Shown piece by piece: positions 33,520 through 46,104 of a DNA stretch of 64,000 bases; within the stretch, counting starts at the first letter, position 1, and the number at the start of each line of letters is the position of its first letter. The stretch spans positions 17,822,001 through 17,886,000 of the forward strand of contig CM061098.1 of NCBI GenBank assembly GCA_030770545.1. Reading direction: 5' to 3'. Both the position numbers and the translations under genes were made by a program. The notes under the pieces were generated by a model. That model ran no database searches. It worked only from the letters and a program-made list of their open reading frames with translations, and had not been told where the DNA came from. The DNA is from Macropodus opercularis (lineage: Eukaryota; Chordata; Actinopteri; Anabantiformes; Osphronemidae).

Positions 33520-33770
33520 TGGTAAATGGTCTGCACTTGCATAGCGCTTTTCTACGTATTGGTACTTTGACACTGCGTCTGATTCACCCATTCGCACACA
33601 CAAACACAAACACACACACGAATATGCAGCTTAGGCTGACACACCAGGGGCAGTTTGGGATTCAGTGTCCCGCCCAAGGACACTTCGGCACATGACTGGG
33701 GAAGCCAGGAATCAAACCACCATCGTACGATCGGTCAACAGTTCTACCTCTGAGCCACTGCCGCTCTAAA
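33520..33770 (-). mobile_element. tRNA-derived SINE, copy 2 (minus strand)
   Basis: On the minus strand the head reads AGTGGCTCAGAGGTAGAAC (A-box, consensus TRGYNNARYGG) and about 20 bases later GGTTTGATTCC (B-box, one base from GGTTCGATTCC). The body then matches the copy at 15640-15860. It ends toward 33520 with AGTGCAGACCATTTACCATT. The A/B boxes are an RNA polymerase III promoter of tRNA origin. Confidence 0.75.
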
Positions 33771-34294
33771 AACGAAATTAATTCCTGAAAACCTTTCACA
33801 GTATTAGTCAATTTGTAAAACCCAAAACCTTCTTTTTTACAGTTCTGATTTAGAGAGAAAATAAAATGTGAAGTAAGATCAAACTTTTCCTAGTCACATA
33901 CTTTAGTCCCAAAACCATCTAAGAGAAGAATCTTGAACCGTTCAACATTTTTAACAATGAAACATTTAGCAGTAAATGAAGGAACAGCCCACACCCATGC
34001 CAGAAAAAAACATGAGATCACTGGCAGGAGTCAGAGAGCCTGGCTGTGACACTTAATAAATATAAAGCTGTGATACAGGACCTTTTTACCCAGGTCCCTA
34101 AAAATGAACTAAAGGTCAAAAGTCTAGCCTGGTCCTCCCATCACTCCGCAGGTGCACAAGAAACATTTAAGCCAAACACCATAAAATAATAACTTTGTTT
34201 ATTTTAATTTCAAGTGATTAAGATTTTTTTGACACTCATTAAACCAAAAACAAAATGCACAGTTTCGCCCACCCAGCACCAAAAATACTAGAGC

Positions 34295-34335
34295 GATGTA
34301 TGATGGTGAAAAGATCCTTTTCACCATCATACATC
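34295..34335. repeat. Perfect palindrome, 19-bp arms, 3-bp spacer
   Basis: GATGTATGATGGTGAAAAG, then ATC, then the exact reverse complement CTTTTCACCATCATACATC. Pairing resumes for two more bases after one mismatch. Confidence 0.95.
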
Positions 34336-34344
34336 ACTTTGACG

Positions 34345-36155
34345 TCACCACGTCACCCAGAAACAGAGAGAGGTGCCAAGGGCAAAGGGCTTTAATCTGC
34401 CAGGAGCTGCAGAAGCAGAGATTAAAGACAAAGGTGCAGATGAGATGAGATGTTTAAGAAACCGGTTAATGTCGACAAACTGACTCATTGTTTTGTGGTT
34501 TGTAGTTACAGTAGCAGGCGAAGCTTCAAAACAACTCACATGGGATTTCATCAATCCCAAAGGTGCTACCTAGTTGTTCTCTTAGTCTTAACTTACTGAT
34601 AAGGTCTCCTACTGTATTTAAATGATGGAGTAATTTAAAACACACTAAGATTAGGTATCACAATAATAACTTACCCACACACATTCTCTCTTTGTGTTCT
34701 TTTTTACTGTTCCTCTCTTTCCTCTCGCTCCCCCCGTACCCTGTCCAAACCCAGCTAATCTGTCCTGACATTTTATCGCTCACCAAATAATTTAACCTTA
34801 CAGACACAGACAGGAAGGGTGGGGGTCAGTAAAATGACACACACACATCATACACACTAAGGACAGTAACAGAGACTGACATTCACAGAAAACACCATGG
34901 TGCCGCCAACGCAAAGAGTGTGAGGTGATTTGACCCAGTTTGGAGACTCCAGTTAAACTCACAACTCAAAACTCCTATTATAACGTGGTTCTCCAGTCAG
35001 ACAGCAGTGAGAGACAGAACAGGCTGATGCTTCACTGCTGGACTGCACTACGAGATTGTAGTCTTGTGTCCGCTGGTCCTGAACAGTGAGTCTCCCTTAA
35101 AAACAGGCAATAGATTAACATTTGTGCCGTAATCGAAAGATAATCATAACATCAAACAACTTTGCTGCTTTGTACTCTACTCAGATGCTAATGCCTCTGA
35201 CTTGTTGTGTGGTATGAAGAATGGAGATGATCTGTCAGTGTCCTGATCGCAGCTCGTTGTGGTCGGCTGTGAAATCCACTCTCATTCGGTGATGACGGAT
35301 GCAGCAGTTCTGTGCAGGATGTCGTTCTCCACCAGAATGAAGGTGAGAGGACGCAGTCTTGAAAACATTTGTTGAGAATAGTAAATCACATTTTCCTGTT
35401 ACCCTGTAGCTTATGACCCCAGACACTGTGGTTTGGTGATGTGGTGAGTTTCTGTTCCCGTGTGTTGTATTTGGAGATGTACACTGTATGGACAATCTCA
35501 AACACACACGCAAGGAAAAAGAGACAGGATGGACTAGACTAGGTCAACTAGACTCAGGGTGGATGGTTGTCTGCCTCACCCAGTGGTGGTGAGTTTTTCC
35601 TATCCCTTGGACAGCAGCTCTTAAAGGAGGAGAAACCGTCAGCTCGCAGCCCACATTTGACCTCTGTCAACCTGTAGCTGTTGCAACTTGTGTTGCTCAG
35701 CATCGCAGTGCAACCCAACAAACAGACGGTGAGAAGGTCAGTGCAGCAGCGCATGAAGAACAATGACCACGTCCTCTACAAGAGAAATCAGAGATCGATT
35801 CGTTTACATACGAGACTATGACGAAAGAAATACAAATTTACGAAGGAAATACACACAAGACGATGCGTGATTCAGAGGAAGGGGAGACAACAAGCAGCAT
35901 AAGCAGAATGGTAGGAGTTGAGGCACGGAGCAGCTTGACTTCAGAATAACTTAACAGGACTCGCAATGAGGGAAATAAACCATGACTTGACAAGACATAC
36001 GGTCAAAACAGCCCAGCTGTGAAGTTTATGTGCTATTACTTAATTTTAAGAAATAGTATGTATTCATAGGTATTTACCTATTGATCTTATTTGCTCATCT
36101 TTTTTATGTGTGTGTAAGTCCCATGGACTGTCTTTGCAGTTGTGTCTTTATAAAG
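34345..36155. other. Unique DNA, no gene recognised
   Basis: Short frames on the minus strand (35235-35513, 35554-35763) lack domains and splice partners. Confidence 0.4.
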
Positions 36156-36159
36156 TAAA

Positions 36160-36960
36160 CTAAAGCAAATTATACAGCTGCTGTGTAACAGGATGGAGAT
36201 AAAACAGTCTGTCATCGTTGACTGAAGAAACATCTGAGGACGTTTTTATCAATATAAATGTTATAATGTTGATCTATTCAAAATAATAAACAGCGGTGAT
36301 GTATTATTTATTATGGAAAAGGCTTCACACACAAGTGTTTTTAGTTTTTGTTTCTATATGAAGCTATCCGATGAAATTTACTTATCAACAGAATTTCTGT
36401 TCGCAGTTCAGTTATAATCAGTAAAAAGTATTAATTAAAATGCGGCCACAGCAACAGAAATATGTGAGGATAAAGAAGCTTTATGACAGCAGACGCGTGA
36501 TAAATAATTATTAGATGGAAACACAGTTTTTCAGATTAAATTTTAAAAGTGTGGGAATCACCCAGCAGGCATCAAAGTCAGCTGCACTAACCATTGGGCT
36601 GTTTGAGTAAGTGATGTAGCTAAGCTACGGAATTTAGTTTTAGGACAATACTGATTTAACAGTGAAGCTTAATGCATAATTTACTCTTTTCACCTTGTCT
36701 GCATGTAATCAACAATTTGTTGAATAGTCCAAAAGAAATCCATCAATTGAAATTCTACGTAAGTTCCTCTTTTCATGACCATTAGTGTACAAATTAGTAC
36801 AAAATCTGCCCCAAATTTCACATTCATTATTATTCACAATTCCTAATCCTGACCACACACGTGATCTCTTTGTTGCGTCTGGCACACGTGTCGTAATATG
36901 ACTACACATGGTGCTATGAGTGCAAGGTGATCGGCACCTACAGGTCATATGAAGTAACAC
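36160..36960 (+). repeat. Unclassified diverged repeat, copy A
   Basis: The left part (from ATAAAACAGTCTGT to GATCTATTCAAA) matches 52080-52180. The right part (TTTACTCTTTT, ACAAAATCTG, TTCACATTCA, GTCTGGCACA) matches 54360-54520 and 57240-57550. It has no coding potential and no clear termini. Confidence 0.6.
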
Positions 36961-37092
36961 ACGCTGTGTCGATGAAATGAGCAACCACACCAAAAACGTT
37001 GATTGCTCTCCTTGAACACTGCAGTCGTTACCACTTACATGATATTCATTTTGTTTCTGTGACACGAAATGTGTGTGATTTGGACGCATGTA

Positions 37093-37290
37093 AGATTTCA
37101 TTCATCCATCCTCTTCTTCCCCGTAGGGGTTGCTGCGCTGGAACCTGTCCCAGCTGTCAACAGATCGCCAGTCTGTCGCAGGGCCACACACTCACACCTA
37201 AGGGCAATTTAGTTTTCCAATCAGCCTAACTACACGTCTTTGGACTGTGGGAGGAAGCCGGAGACCCCGGAGAGAACCCACGCATGTGAG
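37093..37290 (+). repeat. Common teleost dispersed repeat
   Basis: It carries the ordered blocks CTTCTTCCCCGTAGGGGTTG, CTGTCCCAGCTGTCAACAGA, TCGCAGGGCCACACACTCAC and TGTCTTTGGACTGTGGGAGG-like text. The same blocks occur at 41735-41980 and 53680-53790. Its class is not decided here. Confidence 0.7.
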
Positions 37291-37299
37291 ACTTAATGC

Positions 37300-39240
37300 A
37301 GAAAACGTTGCCACATGAAAACCTGTTAGATGAGCCGATGGCTTTTCACACAGACACAAAGGGCGACAGATTTTACAGATGAGCATCTTCTTCATAGAGG
37401 TTAAACTTAGACAAAAGGACGCAATCTCTTTAAGTTTTGGGTTTTTCTCCCTGATGCTCAAATATCGTTCAAACTACGATGAGCAAAACCTTCAACATAG
37501 TAACATTAAAGTGAGCTAGAAGGGTGAGCACCGGATTAATTCATGTAAATGTTTAAATGTTGACAAAGCTTAGCAGTAACTTTGACAACTACCCTTAACT
37601 ATTAGTTAACTTAGCAACATGTGTAATAGTGGAGGGGAAAATGCTTTTTATCACCTAATCTACATCAATGTTTCCAGTCCATGGATTCAACAGATGACCC
37701 TCTGGTCACAAGCTTGCTGTTGTAGTGCTTAAGCAACCATTGTCACCTGAAATGAAAATTTAAGAGAGTTTTTTGAGGATATTGGCCAGAGAATAGTGAA
37801 CAAATATGGATTCACAATACATAAAAGGACCCAAACAGGCCTACTTTCTGCTCTGGAGAAAATCAAATGGCATTTTCTTTATAACCTTCAATGAAATGGT
37901 TCCACTCTGGGGATAAAAAGCAACTTCTCCTAATAAATAGCCCACTGCTGCTGCTGAGGCCTGATTTTGAAGAGACAGTCAAGTGGAGGGAAAATGACAG
38001 GCAGAAAGTGAGAAGTGCTTAGAGAGGCTTATGGAGAGTGACTGAGAGAGGGGCATTTAAGGAGAGTACATTATTATCACTGACCTTCTGAATGTCTGCC
38101 AAAAGTTGGATGTGTCATAAATGTATCAGTTCAGTGTGGAAAGATATTAACTGAACCCCGTCTTGGTATTTTCTTACAATACATCCTGGCAATCGTGCCT
38201 TTACTTTAGTTGCACTGTCGAGTGTGAGAACATACAGCAGGTCAATCAGCAGCTGACTTCCCCATCAGCAGGAAGAGTAACAGACCTGATTGTATTTGTT
38301 TTAAGCAGAGAGAAGATAATGTGTTTCTTTACCACCAAATTCACCTCTAATCTATTGTTATAGACTCAGTTCATTCTGAAACGGCTCAACAAAACTTTTC
38401 TACAGTTACAATAACAGCATAACTAGCAACATATCACTAAAATGTATATTATTATATGTTTTTGTGCCACAATACTGTTTTGACACTAAGTAAAATGGAA
38501 ATGTCCAACTTTGAAAGGGTGATCAGTTACAGTTTTTGTTGGTTAACATGTAGCTAGAAATCGAAAATTGAGTTATGCTGTAATTGTTTGTAATTTGCCT
38601 GCATCTCTTTCACAGCTTGGCAGTGAGGTGTTGCCAGGGTTCTGCCAACATAAAGCGTAAGATAATGTTACCTCTGGCTTCCTGTTTCTCTTGAGAATGG
38701 TTTTCTTTTCTTTTTCTTTGACTGACCTGTAAATGTTGTTTACTACACCAATGGCTTCTTCAATTAACATATTGTTTAACTAACTAGGGCCATACGTGTA
38801 GGCGGTCAGACAAACCTGTGCGAACGAACAGGTGTGGACCCAGATGTTCAAACCCAAGGAGCAATAAGAAAGGAAGAATGAAGTTAATAATAATGCTGGA
38901 CGTAACAGTTTACATGTTGTAGCCAAATGTTAAATCTCCGTAACACTGCCAGCTGTGCCACAACATCTACTGTCTTTAAGCCCTGAATGACTGCGACATA
39001 TTACTCTTGTTCAATTTTCAAGATAATTACAATAGATTCATTTTCCATGGCTGCCTTAGTAGAAAAAAATCCTTACTTCATCCACTGCGTACAAAACGAT
39101 TTGACAGTGTTACTTTCCTTATAACCAGCCATTTCACATGTATCAGTAAGGATTCATTTCTTTTTTTTTCTAAATCTGTTGTATTATGATTACTGGAAAA
39201 TCTATTTTAGGGTTTAAGCCCTTTTTTAACACATGATCAC
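37300..39240. other. Unique DNA, no gene recognised
   Basis: No supported gene or repeat. Confidence 0.4.
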
Positions 39241-39344
39241 ATTATCCAGAATAAATTGAAAATCCTGCAGCGTTAATTCCAGATTCACTTCCAAGGCTAT
39301 TATTACATGAGGGGTGGTCTCTGAGTCGGTTCCCACAGTGGGGG

Positions 39345-39539
39345 CCCTGTCTGGGCTGTGTAGGCTCCCGGTCAGTGGCCTGCCATGGATGTGAATGAGT
39401 GCAGTGGGTCTTCACCAAATGCCACAGGAATCCAAACAACGAGCCGACACAGACGGAGACGCTAGGAACAACTAAATACAGGCAAGAGAGGAAGACAGAG
39501 AACCAGAGCCCCCCCAGGATTGGAGGCCAGACTGTCACA
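39345..39539 (-). mobile_element. Truncated LTR, minus strand
   Basis: On the minus strand it begins TGTGACAGTCTGGCCTCCAA then TCCTGGGGGGGC, the same start and inverted-repeat layout as the other LTRs. The 3' end is missing. It lies head-to-head with the LTR at 39711. Confidence 0.5.
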
Positions 39540-39710
39540 GCTGATGCATGGACTTGAGTTGCTGGCTCTGTCTCTGGATGACTCTCTCTATTTACATCTT
39601 TTATTTTTTTAGTAAAATTGCTATTTGTTGCCATTTGATGACATTCCTGTGAAAATGATTAGTGGACGTATGAAACTTCGAGGACTGTAGAACACTGACA
39701 TGCAGCCTAC

Positions 39711-40321
39711 TGTGGCAGTTGGGTCTCCTGACCCCTGGAGGGGGCTGTTTTTCTAGTCAGCCCCATTTGTTCTCACTCCCTGGTTCTTGTTCTGTGGTTC
39801 AATTATCTGTTTGACCTGTGTCTCATTTCCTGTCCCAGTCATTATTTAAGTTGCCCCTTACGTCCGTTGAGTTGTTGGTGTGTCCGTCCATCTGTGTCAT
39901 TGTCTGTGGTCATGTATTATTAGTCACAGTCAAGATCTGCTGTTGTCATTTGCTTATGTTCATTTTTATGGTTGTTAGTCCAACTTTATGAAAATTGGTT
40001 ACTGGTTGCGGAACTGAGAGTGTAGCGTTTCGAGTATCAAGTATTGAATAGTGAGCAGTGTGTGTTGAGTACAGTTTACCAAGTATCGAGTTTTGAATGT
40101 GGAATATTGAGTTTCCAGTATTGCAGTTTCTGTAGTCTTGTCTCTTGCCTTTTCCTCTGCTCAGCCTTTATGTTGTTAATGTTGGTTTGTGGGTCGTGCG
40201 ATTGGGTTTTCCCCTGGTCTTGTCAAGACCTGTGTCTTAATACAGAGTTGCCCTTGTGATGCACCGTTGGTGATGCGTAAGTTCTAGGTTAGACTTCGCC
40301 ACAAACTCAAGGTCTGTAACA
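39711..40321 (+). mobile_element. Solo LTR (611 bp), plus strand
   Basis: It starts TGTGGCAGTTGGGTCTCC and ends TGTAACA. It shares the CCCCTGGAGGG block, a TATTTAAG box and the GTGCGATTGGGT block with the other LTRs. Flanks are CCTAC and CATAC, which differ at one base, so the target duplication is probable but imperfect. The terminal stem-loop seen in three other LTRs is not evident here. Confidence 0.65.
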
Positions 40322-40329
40322 CATACTGG

Positions 40330-41725
40330 TGTAAATACAGTATATCATCTCAGAGGCGAAGTCTGGCGGAGGAAGCGTCGTTGTCCATGATCATGCTAAA
40401 CATCTGCATTAAAATAAAACATTTTCCCACAAAACACCCAAATGTGTGTCTGGTGACGTGGCCACAGTGACTGTACAAGATCTCATTTTAATAAAAGCTC
40501 TGTATTCATAACAGAGGACGACACTGACTTACACATCACTGAAAACTGGAGCTAATTACACATTCTGTTGAGTAAGGGGGAGTCTAAACACGGCGAGTGG
40601 GGCCTTCACATCTAAGTGAAATAATTAGGCTGCGTCTGACAAGATTCATTAGTGTAACAATGTTTTAGATATACAGGTTGTGATTAGAATTAGGATTGTG
40701 CAGATTTTTGGTGTTGGTGTGTGATGTTTGCTGACAGGGCCTTTTTATGTGCAATCATATCCCAGCTTGATGCGACGTCTCCTCTCCCTGCATTGCTCCC
40801 TCCTCTGTGCGCATGGTTTCTAGTGCTTAACACAGACTTACTATCACCCTGTGCACTACACCAGCATTCTACACGACTGTTTAGCCTGCTTTGCAAAGAC
40901 TAAACCTCTCACAGAGATGTCTGTTACTCTCATCAGAGATAAAAAACACATTTTTACATTTTCAGCTGAAAGTCTGGCCGGAGAAGACAGAAAGGCCGAG
41001 CAGGCTTTAGTTCAAAGTGGAAAACAACAGACACACACACAGTCATGGAAGGTAATGCACATAAATCAATTCCCATTGCAGCTGGTTTCATCATTTTGAG
41101 TGAGTGGAGGAGTGCACTCAAATAAACTATACTATGAACTGTAAACAAATTCCTATTTGTGTTGTTTTTTCTGTCCAATCCTATTAAAGCACATCTACAT
41201 CTGTGTCCAACTAGCAACCAAACCCTGAGCATAAAGCCAAAATACAGTGGAGATTGTGTGGTTGCTCAGTTCAGACTTGAAAATGTGTTTTGCTTTTTCT
41301 TTTCTGTAGCAAGCTTAATTCAATCACTGCATTTCTCATCCATAAGCATTGCTTTGTCAGAATGATGTCCAATTCCTACACTACAGTATTTGGCAACTAC
41401 ACTACACATGTGCTGTTACCGTGATGCTGAGTTGTTTGTTAACCAGACAGTACAAGACTGTGTAGTATGGCCTGGTGAGACAATAGTCAGCTGTGCTGTC
41501 CCAAAACAGCATCTTCAGCTTTTAAGATACTAATAAATGTTTTTAAACCACAGGCTCTAACATCTTTCTTACACCAAACATCTCAAAGTGCTGTGAGAAA
41601 CTGAATATCTGCTCAAACCTTAAAATATTTAATAAAGCTGCAACAAAACTGCCTGTAGATGTTGCTGCAAGATTTGAGATATTTGACAAATTAATATATT
41701 TAGTTTACTGTTGTCTCTTTATCCC
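40330..41725. other. Unique DNA, no gene recognised
   Basis: No supported gene or repeat. Confidence 0.4.
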
Positions 41726-41734
41726 TTAGAACTT

Positions 41735-41980
41735 ACCCTCTTAGCCGCTTATTCTTCGCAAGGGTCGCAGGTATCTCAGCTGTCAACCGGGAGAGAGTTC
41801 ACCCTGGACAGGTCACCAGTCCATCACAGGGCCACAAATACACACACGGACCCACATACTCTTACCTAAACACATGTCTTTGGACTGTGGGAGGAAACTG
41901 GAGGACTGGAGAAAACCCACACAGGTGCAGGAACAAGCAAACTCCACCCAGAGAGGCACCAGGGCGACCCTGGAATTGAA
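41735..41980 (+). repeat. Common teleost dispersed repeat, second copy
   Basis: Same block order as 37093-37290, including TTCACCCTGGACAGGTCACC, ATCACAGGGCC and CATGTCTTTGGACTGTGGGA. It extends further right to CAAACTCCACCCAGAGAGGC. Confidence 0.7.
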
Positions 41981-41999
41981 CGGCAGGTCTGACACCACA

Positions 42000-43250
42000 G
42001 GTCCTCCAGCTTCTCCCACAGTCCAAAGCTGGCTCCAAATGTCCGGCGTCAGTCTGAATCGTTTGGTGTGGTGATCATATACATGTCTTATTTTGTATTG
42101 CTGCATTTTATTGATACTAAAAGGAAATGCTGTTCCATTGGATTTTAACAATCATGAATATTAAGATAATCTTCGTCTGGGTTGCCGCTGGATGTAGCCT
42201 ATTATCCCTGCTGGGGAGCTGGACACCTGCAGAGGCAACCAAGGTTTTAATTAAACCTAAAAGTCTCACAATAAAATGGCTCCATACTGTATCATTACAG
42301 TACAAACACTGAAGCCCCAAGATTTTCTATTTCTAGTCAAGCGACTGTCTTTCACTGTGTCATTGATGCAACATGAGGCAATCACCATGCAATATGTATA
42401 AAACTCCACACAGTCCTTGTGGTGCGGAGCCATTGAGCTCGTTTGGTGTGTCACCGTGAGACAACAACATGGTGGTGGCTGTGACAAGAAGTGACAGAAA
42501 GTTGGGCTGCTCATGGTTTCAGCTGACAACAGTCAATCACGATAAGAATAGATGGAGCACAACAAGAGAATCTGAGCACTGCCACCCACCAATCATGTGA
42601 CATGACTGAGACAGAAACAGAGTCAGCAGCGTCGGGTTAGATGAGTTACAGCTGAACTGCTGGTGGTGTGGTCAGCGCCGGGTTAAACTCTGTGTTGGAG
42701 AACTCTGACGTGAGCAAGTGAGACGTTGTAACATGTAACACACAAAACGTTGTGTTGTTTTTGACTGACTACATAACTCAGACGTGAATATGTACGTTTC
42801 ATTAAAATACTCAAATTACTTGAATGTCTTTGTCTCCTTTGTGAAGTGTTTATTTCACCTTTTCTGAGTTTTGACAGCCAACAGTTACACAGTTGTTGTG
42901 TATGTTACCATACATTGTGTTCAGTGGATGGAAATGTCAACTGACCTGACATACAGCGAACATCCGTCGTAGCAAGACGCAGACAGGTACCAAGTACCTG
43001 ATTTGATGGCTTATTGACGCTGTAGTGATCATTAGTCTATATAGTCGTGTATAGTATGGTATGATTGCTGTGCATAAACTGTCCTCACTGTCCTGTGACA
43101 AACGCATTTGTACATGTTCCTCAGTTCATGGCCGATGCACACGACACTACAATGCTACAGCAGTGAAACATCAGCCTGTCCTGCCTGTGGTGAGGAGCTG
43201 GCTGTGTTAACCTACACACTCTTTGCCTGGTCACACACACAGACACACGC
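42000..43250. other. Unique DNA, no gene recognised
   Basis: No supported gene. Short complementary frames on both strands near 42117-42320 are mutual shadows. Confidence 0.4.
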
Positions 43251-43257
43251 ATGCCAC

Positions 43258-43410
43258 CCTGGAGGTCCATCCAGGCCAGTCCTCGTTCCTGTGGCCCACT
43301 GGGGGCAGACCGCGTGACCTATGGTCAACTGGGGTACGATCCTTGTTCCTGAGGTCCAGTGGTGACCAATCGTGTTTTCTGATGCCCACTGGGAGCCAGA
43401 GCCGGCGTTT
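43258..43410. repeat. Degenerate 30-bp minisatellite, about five units
   Basis: Units of 30 bp carry a TCCTNGTTCCTGNGG core followed by CCCACTGGGGNC. The third position falls in register, so the plus frame shows a 10-residue repeat (SSFLWPTGGR, SLFLRSSGDQ, SCFLMPTGSQ). Units differ at many positions, indicating age. Confidence 0.7.
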
Positions 43411-43419
43411 GTCTACGTC

Positions 43420-44565
43420 TGTTATGTGTATCTTATTCGACACACAATTAAATCATTATGCTATAGATTTGGTTAAATGAATGGAATTAAAGTCATTGGT
43501 TTGTATGTCCTGGTGCTGCTGTTAGCAAATAAAAGAACAAATGACACTTGGCTTCAGTTACAATTTTAGCAAACATATCAACATTATTGCTTAACCCCTA
43601 TTTGAATGTGGAATGTGGAATGTTTAAGTCTGAATAATGGATGTGTAATATTTTTATCTTGTAAGATAAAGCTAATTGCTGATTTTAACATTTTGGCAAA
43701 TGGCAAATAAGCTGCTCCAGGTTCTGCCCTTTTAAAAAGTTATTACAGAGGTAAGTTAAAATGATGCAGCGAAAGTAAGTGACGAGAATGTGATTTGTAA
43801 TAATTCTGAAAAATAAGAGTAACAGTCCACATCATACCTTCAGGCTAAAAAACAACACATTATGCATGAATGAGATACTTGCATCATTTCCTGCAGTGTA
43901 ATGAAAATCTAATCAGCTGTTTCGCTTAAATGCACAACCTGTTAAACAGACTTTATTTGACCAGTTGGCATGAGCATAATGGACCATAAGAGAAAAGTGA
44001 AACACATCGTTTCATGAAGTCATGTGTGATTGTGATCTGTAGCATCATGATCTACTGAGTATGATCGTGCAGGGCAAATAGAAAGATGGGCAGATGGAGC
44101 CAATCTACCGTGTTCACGCATTAAAAGACCAGTCTCCTCGTTCACACTTAGCATTCTAAACGCAACATGAAATGAAAAGCTCCATTTGACAGAAGAGATT
44201 CCACGATACACGTCGCTGCACCGTAGCTTTCTGTGAGGTCAGGCTCACTTGTTTCCATCTTCTCTTTTGTAAATGAATATGCCTGATTCTGTGCTTTAAC
44301 TAAATATCCAACAGACCTGCGTGTGTGAAATGCTTGCAGGGACGTGGAATAGTTTGACATTCACATATGCATATACTGTAGGTGACAGTCTGAGATGTAA
44401 ATAGCAACTTTACATTACATAGCAATTAAGAATTACTCTGCATGTTGCCATTAATACCAATAAAATGTGTTTTATGTGCAAAAATGTTTCTGATGGAAAA
44501 GTGTATGGAGTGTAAACATGTGTGTTTGTTTCTTTATTTAACACATTTATTTAACATCAGAAAGT
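43420..44565. other. Unique AT-rich DNA, no gene recognised
   Basis: No supported feature. Confidence 0.4.
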
Positions 44566-44569
44566 TTAA

Positions 44570-44900
44570 CCTTTCATTCAACAGAAATTCACAGCAGGGC
44601 TGGAATTACAACAAACTTTGAAGACACCTAATGAAACAAAAGAGCTGCAAAAAATAGGAAAACAACAGAACAACAGCTCACCAACCAAGAAACCAAAGTC
44701 ACTGAGGGGCAAGAAAAAGCAAGAATCTCTGACCAAATGGAAAATGCTGCACAAGTAGGAACTAACAATGTGCACTAAGGAGAAACTAATTTACTTACTG
44801 ACAAGAAATTATCACGAGAGCTAGAGGCTGTGGAAAGTGGTGCAAACATTAAGGTACTAAGGTACCGAGGTGAGTAGAAAAACAAGAAGTGACTGACAAT
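44570..44900. repeat. Unclassified dispersed repeat, copy 1
   Basis: It shares a CAGCAGGGCTGGAATTAC-type start, a central GCACAAGTAGGAACTA-like block and a GCTAGAGGCTG-like block with 62870-63075, in the same order. The match is by eye and patchy. Confidence 0.35.
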
Positions 44901-45119
44901 GAATGAGAAACCAGACACACAAACAAACAACAACTAGAATCCAGCAGGCTGGAGGGACGCTGTGCTCAGTAGCAGCTTTTCTAGCAAAACCTCTGTTTCT
45001 GGATGTATTCGTCAAACTTTCAGTTCTGAGAGAAAGGAAACCGCCTCAGTCCCTCGTCCCTGCTGCTGAGTCCTCTCTGCTGTCCCCACCACACGTCACC
45101 GTAGGAGACCAGGTAACAG

Positions 45120-45830
45120 CCCAGTGATGGGCAGAGCACTGACGTATATAGTAGCTCACACAGCCTGACTATCCCTGAACTGTCCATACAGCATAAACCA
45201 CACTGAAGTAATGTTTGCGTAAAGGTCTCGTAATAAAATGCTCTGCACCACTGCCTGACTTGACTTGCTATGACTTCAATAACAGACGCTTATAAATCAG
45301 TCTGATTATAACCGTGTAGAGGTACAGTTCCTAGTATAGCTGCTGTGATCAGTGGGTGCATAGTGCTCTGTACTTTGTGGTTTGATTCATTTGTACAGCT
45401 GTTGACCTGCACCTGTCGTCTCCTTTGTAAATAACAACAGACAAGAAAAACCAGAGGTGGGCTCCGTCGTGTGACAGCGTCTGGCTAAAGGCAGCCATAG
45501 ATCAGCTGGACTCATATGCTGTTTACATACTGTCTGAGTGACTTTAACTGTCAGAGGAATCTTCAGCCTGTCTTCTATAATGTGGAATATATAATGACGT
45601 TCTCTAGAAAATCAAACCCTTAACCTAAACCTTTCTTTATCGTCCTTTACCCTTTCCAGATTTTCATTTATCCTTCAGCGTAATTAAAACTAAATGGTTG
45701 TCAGATACCTCAGATACTGACACGCTGAGCTCCTCTGCTGTCCTCACCGCTCCTCCGTCCGTTAACTAACATGCTTTGGCGTTTGTTTGATTGGTGGTGA
45801 TCTTGTTTAGTACAACTGTTTTTCCAAACA
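45120..45830. other. Unique DNA, no gene recognised
   Basis: No supported feature. Confidence 0.4.
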
Positions 45831-45834
45831 GATT

Positions 45835-46010
45835 CCAGTATTTCCCTCAACAACTTTATTTGATCGGGCCACAAATCTCAAGGCCAATTTAATCTAGTTT
45901 TTAATTTGAATTCAATCTTAATAGCAACAATAAAGAGGAAACCTCCAGCAGAACCGGGCTCAGTGTGGACGGGCTCGGTCGGATGGGGTGAAGGAATAGA
46001 GAAGATTTAT
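45835..46010 (-). mobile_element. L2-like LINE 3' fragment, minus strand
   Basis: The plus strand reads AATAGCAACAATAAAGAGGA then AACCTCCAGCAGAACCGGGC and TCAGTGTGGACG. This matches the corresponding order at 58459-58530 and 60858-60920. Confidence 0.65.
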
Positions 46011-46104
46011 TCGGCCAGAGTCAGCGCCAAGGTCCGTGGACAGTCCAACAGGTAATAGACAGATAATCCCAATGTGCCGGGAGAAGGGTGGCGACGTTTC
46101 ATAC

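Noticed and set aside
33700..33770. tRNA gene on the minus strand
   Set aside because: A and B boxes are present, but the segment does not fold as a full tRNA and runs into a SINE body shared with 15640-15860.
34295..34335. microRNA precursor
   Set aside because: The loop is only 3 bases and the arms pair perfectly; pre-miRNAs have longer loops and usually mismatches.
36709..37101. 130-codon minus ORF
   Set aside because: Lies over a non-coding repeat; the frame is not kept in the other two copies.
44903..45127. Exon-like plus frame ending near CAG/GTAACA
   Set aside because: There is a donor-like site, but no acceptor or start context and no domain; evidence too thin to annotate.
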